A DNA stretch of 64,000 nucleotides, taken from positions 62,001 through 126,000 of IMG/VR virus record IMGVR_UViG_3300043411_002794; one strand, written 5' to 3'. This document shows, piece after piece, positions 62,135 to 64,000 of the stretch. The DNA comes from a virus. Position numbers and translations under genes: made by a program. Each line of letters begins with the position of its first letter. Within the stretch, counting starts at the first letter, position 1. The notes beneath the pieces are model-generated. The model had not been told where the DNA came from. It did no database searches and was given only the letters and a program-made list of their open reading frames with translations.

Positions 62135-62625
62135 ACGAGTGACGCGGCCTCCTCGGCAGAGATGGTCGGGTCAGGGATGGCTTGGCCGAGTGCTCCTGCA
62201 GCGATAAGGTCGGCCGCCATGTTCTCGGCGGCGGCATAGATGCCTGCCTGATGTCCGTGCCCGTCGAGCCGCCCGTGGGCGACGATGATGCAACGTAGCG
62301 ACGTGGCATGCCGTAGCCGGAAGGCCCGCTCTTCGGCGGCGTTGAAGTCCACCTGCAGCTTGAGCGACGCGGCGTCGCCGACCGTGCCTGGATCGGATCC
62401 GGAGGCCAGCACTTCGTCGTAGTTGGCGTTGATCTCGCTGCGATCGAACGCCGGTTTGTGCAGCGAGGCAATATCCGTCAGCTGTGTCGTCAGTTCGGCG
62501 GGCACTTCCCACGGCCGCTGGGCGTCGCCCTTAACGGAGTCGGCCATTTGCTTGGCGCCTTCGCGCAACTGCAGCGTACGCTTGCGGAAAACGTCGTGGA
62601 CTTTGCCCTTTTTGCTTCCTTGCAC
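62131..62625 (-). CDS. Hypothetical tail-region protein (164 aa)
   Basis: Not recognised. Basic N-terminus (MQGSKKGKVHDVF), acidic middle, Ala-rich C-terminus. Overlaps the next gene by four bases. Confidence 0.6.
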   Translation of the reverse strand: MQGSKKGKVHDVFRKRTLQLREGAKQMADSVKGDAQRPWEVPAELTTQLTDIASLHKPAFDRSEINANYDEVLASGSDPGTVGDAASLKLQVDFNAAEERAFRLRHATSLRCIIVAHGRLDGHGHQAGIYAAAENMAADLIAAGALGQAIPDPTISAEEAASLV

Positions 62626-62633
62626 GGCTGCTC

Positions 62634-63368
62634 CTACAAAATGCTGAGGCTTTGACGCATGTCGAGCAACGCCTGAATCTTTGCTGCCCGCTGGCTGACG
62701 GCACCGGGCGTGACGCCCAGCTTAGTTGCGATCCCGGAGACCGTCATCTTGCGGCGGCCGTTGCGGCCGAGCAGGTGATCCATCACGGCTCGGTCGGTGT
62801 TGCCGAGATCGGCGTACACGAAGTTTTCCCAGGCCTGGTCGGTTTGCTTTAACGCCTGGCTGGCCGGCTCGTAGATGTCGCCTTCGGCATCTTCTACTTG
62901 GGTCGTGCCTTCGGCGATCGGTAGGTTGAACTTGCGGAGCTGGGCCAATCGACCGAACGACATCCCAGTGCGGTCTGCCAGCTCGGCATCCGACGGGTCG
63001 CGGCCTAGTTCGTCCCGCAGGTTGTTTTCGGCCTCGTCCAGGTGCTTGCGGTTGAGGGCAACCGCTTCCGGGATGGAGATGATGTTTTGCTCTTGGGCCG
63101 ATTGACGGCGAAGGCCCTGCATCTGGCTGAGCAAATGCGTGCGAAGCGTCCCCCGTGCCGGGTCGTAACTCTGGAAAGCATTCAATGCCGACAGCCGCGC
63201 GCGGCTGCGGAATGTCGGACTGCCGATGCTGCTGCCGCCGTAACTGGTGATCGCCGAGTCGATGACCGGCCGCACCGCCGACAACAGAGTAGAGCTCGTG
63301 CCGGGGTTAGGCGACGCCTTCCAGGCAGTGAACGCAGGCTCGAATTCCTTCTCTAGCAGCGAATCCAT
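62634..63368 (-). CDS. Sigma-70-like factor (244 aa)
   Basis: Region 3-like helices (LNRKHLDEAENNLRDELGRDPSDAELADRTG as pattern, about residues 105-135) and a region 4 HTH (KMTVSGIATKLGVTPGAVS) at about 208-226 match sigma-70 layout. ATG 63368 is chosen. It may direct late transcription; in some large phages such a protein is also carried in the virion. Confidence 0.75.
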   Translation of the reverse strand: MDSLLEKEFEPAFTAWKASPNPGTSSTLLSAVRPVIDSAITSYGGSSIGSPTFRSRARLSALNAFQSYDPARGTLRTHLLSQMQGLRRQSAQEQNIISIPEAVALNRKHLDEAENNLRDELGRDPSDAELADRTGMSFGRLAQLRKFNLPIAEGTTQVEDAEGDIYEPASQALKQTDQAWENFVYADLGNTDRAVMDHLLGRNGRRKMTVSGIATKLGVTPGAVSQRAAKIQALLDMRQSLSIL

Positions 63369-63376
63369 TCGCACCT

Positions 63377-63994
63377 CTACGCAACAAAGACGTCGGCTAA
63401 CGGAGCACCGGTCCACGCTTTGGTATACAGCGGCGGCAGTTCGACGCTTGAATCATTGCTGGCATTCTCGGCCGCAGTTCGTACATGAGCAAGACTAAAG
63501 GCCGTGCCTGCCTGCTGGTTCTCGCAGTCCAACATAATCGAGGTCCGCAGCACAGTGGCAAAATAGATGACGTTCAGCTGATCGTTCCCGACAGTTTTCC
63601 CGGCCCCGCCCTGAATCTTGAGCGTCGAACCCGGGGCGATGTCGAAGCGGAGCTTACCGGAAATTTCCAGTGTCCGCCCCTTGAGTTGTTCCAACGTGTA
63701 CCAGTGGTGGGCGAAGTTATCGAGAATGTTCTTGAGGCTTTTCACGACAGCCCCGGGTGCGGTCTTCTTCGGCGGAGCTCCACCGCCGGGAGCGGCGGCA
63801 TGCCCGACGCCGTTCGTACGATCGGCATCCGCGGAGTCCGCGGCATAAGTACCGGGCGAAACGGCATTCTGCAGCCAGTTTGGGCTTTCCTTGATAAGGA
63901 CCATTCCCGACGGCCGCGAAGACTGATACCACCCGGCAATGGTCTTGTAGCCGACGTCTTCCGTCTGCGGGGCACCGTTTCCGTTGAGATCCAT
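63377..63994 (-). CDS. Tail/baseplate-region protein (205 aa), start uncertain
   Basis: Not recognised. Beta-rich C-terminal half (LEISGKLRFDIAPGSTLKIQGG). The frame stays open to the right edge of the window, so ATG 63994 may be an internal codon and the gene may start outside. Confidence 0.6.
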   Translation of the reverse strand: MDLNGNGAPQTEDVGYKTIAGWYQSSRPSGMVLIKESPNWLQNAVSPGTYAADSADADRTNGVGHAAAPGGGAPPKKTAPGAVVKSLKNILDNFAHHWYTLEQLKGRTLEISGKLRFDIAPGSTLKIQGGAGKTVGNDQLNVIYFATVLRTSIMLDCENQQAGTAFSLAHVRTAAENASNDSSVELPPLYTKAWTGAPLADVFVA

Positions 63995-64000
63995 TGTGGC

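Overview
The window is a GC-rich, almost gap-free stretch of a large tailed-phage genome (class Caudoviricetes). The evidence is a large terminase subunit, a baseplate J-like protein inside a long tail/baseplate block, a phage GP88-family protein, ThyX, a zinc-ribbon primase-like protein and two orphan DNA methyltransferases, with genes packed stop-to-start (ATGA, GTGA and TAATG overlaps). Nearly every gene is on the minus strand. Only the terminase (21177-23129) and a putative virion protein (25681-26874) are on the plus strand. The baseplate J-like gene suggests a contractile tail. The host cannot be named from the sequence. A CsrA-like regulator with an insertion would fit a host that uses CsrA widely, but that is only a hint.

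Layout, left to right. (1) 1-8891: metabolism and DNA modification. A C5-cytosine methyltransferase runs off the left edge. A PRPP-synthetase-like gene and a nicotinamide-phosphoribosyltransferase-like gene are adjacent and match the layout of phage NAD+ reconstitution operons. A DGxQR (ParB/DUF262-like) protein and an HNH endonuclease also lie here. (2) 8892-13310: three tandem operator-like repeats with a strong hairpin, then small unknown genes, a PP-loop (PAPS-reductase-like) ATPase and a GCGK-motif protein. (3) 13318-14564: a 1.25-kb hexanucleotide-periodic tract with no intact gene, which is the largest non-coding-looking stretch. (4) 14565-21178: small genes, an RNase H-like protein, an adenine-type methyltransferase, ThyX and small membrane proteins. 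(5) 21177-28878: terminase, primase-like protein, putative virion protein, CsrA-like protein and GP88 protein. (6) 28881-37225: a SWIM zinc-finger protein, then a Ycf46-like AAA+ ATPase with a Ycf35-like (DUF1257) and a DUF2997-like partner, then many small unknown genes including a SEC-C protein. (7) 37228-48025: three collagen-like fibre proteins interleaved with five glycosyltransferases of different folds and a sulfotransferase. (8) 48035-64000: virion proteins, including five that share an N-terminal R-x-[FY]-P motif, then the baseplate block and a sigma-70-like factor.

How the parts may work together. The collagen-like fibres and the surrounding glycosyltransferases and sulfotransferase look like one cassette that builds and then decorates host-contact fibres. 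The NAD+ pair is likely counter-defence or metabolic. The methyltransferases would mask the DNA. The sigma factor next to the baseplate genes and the CsrA-like protein suggest phage-encoded transcriptional and post-transcriptional control. These links are inference from gene content and order; no database search could be run.
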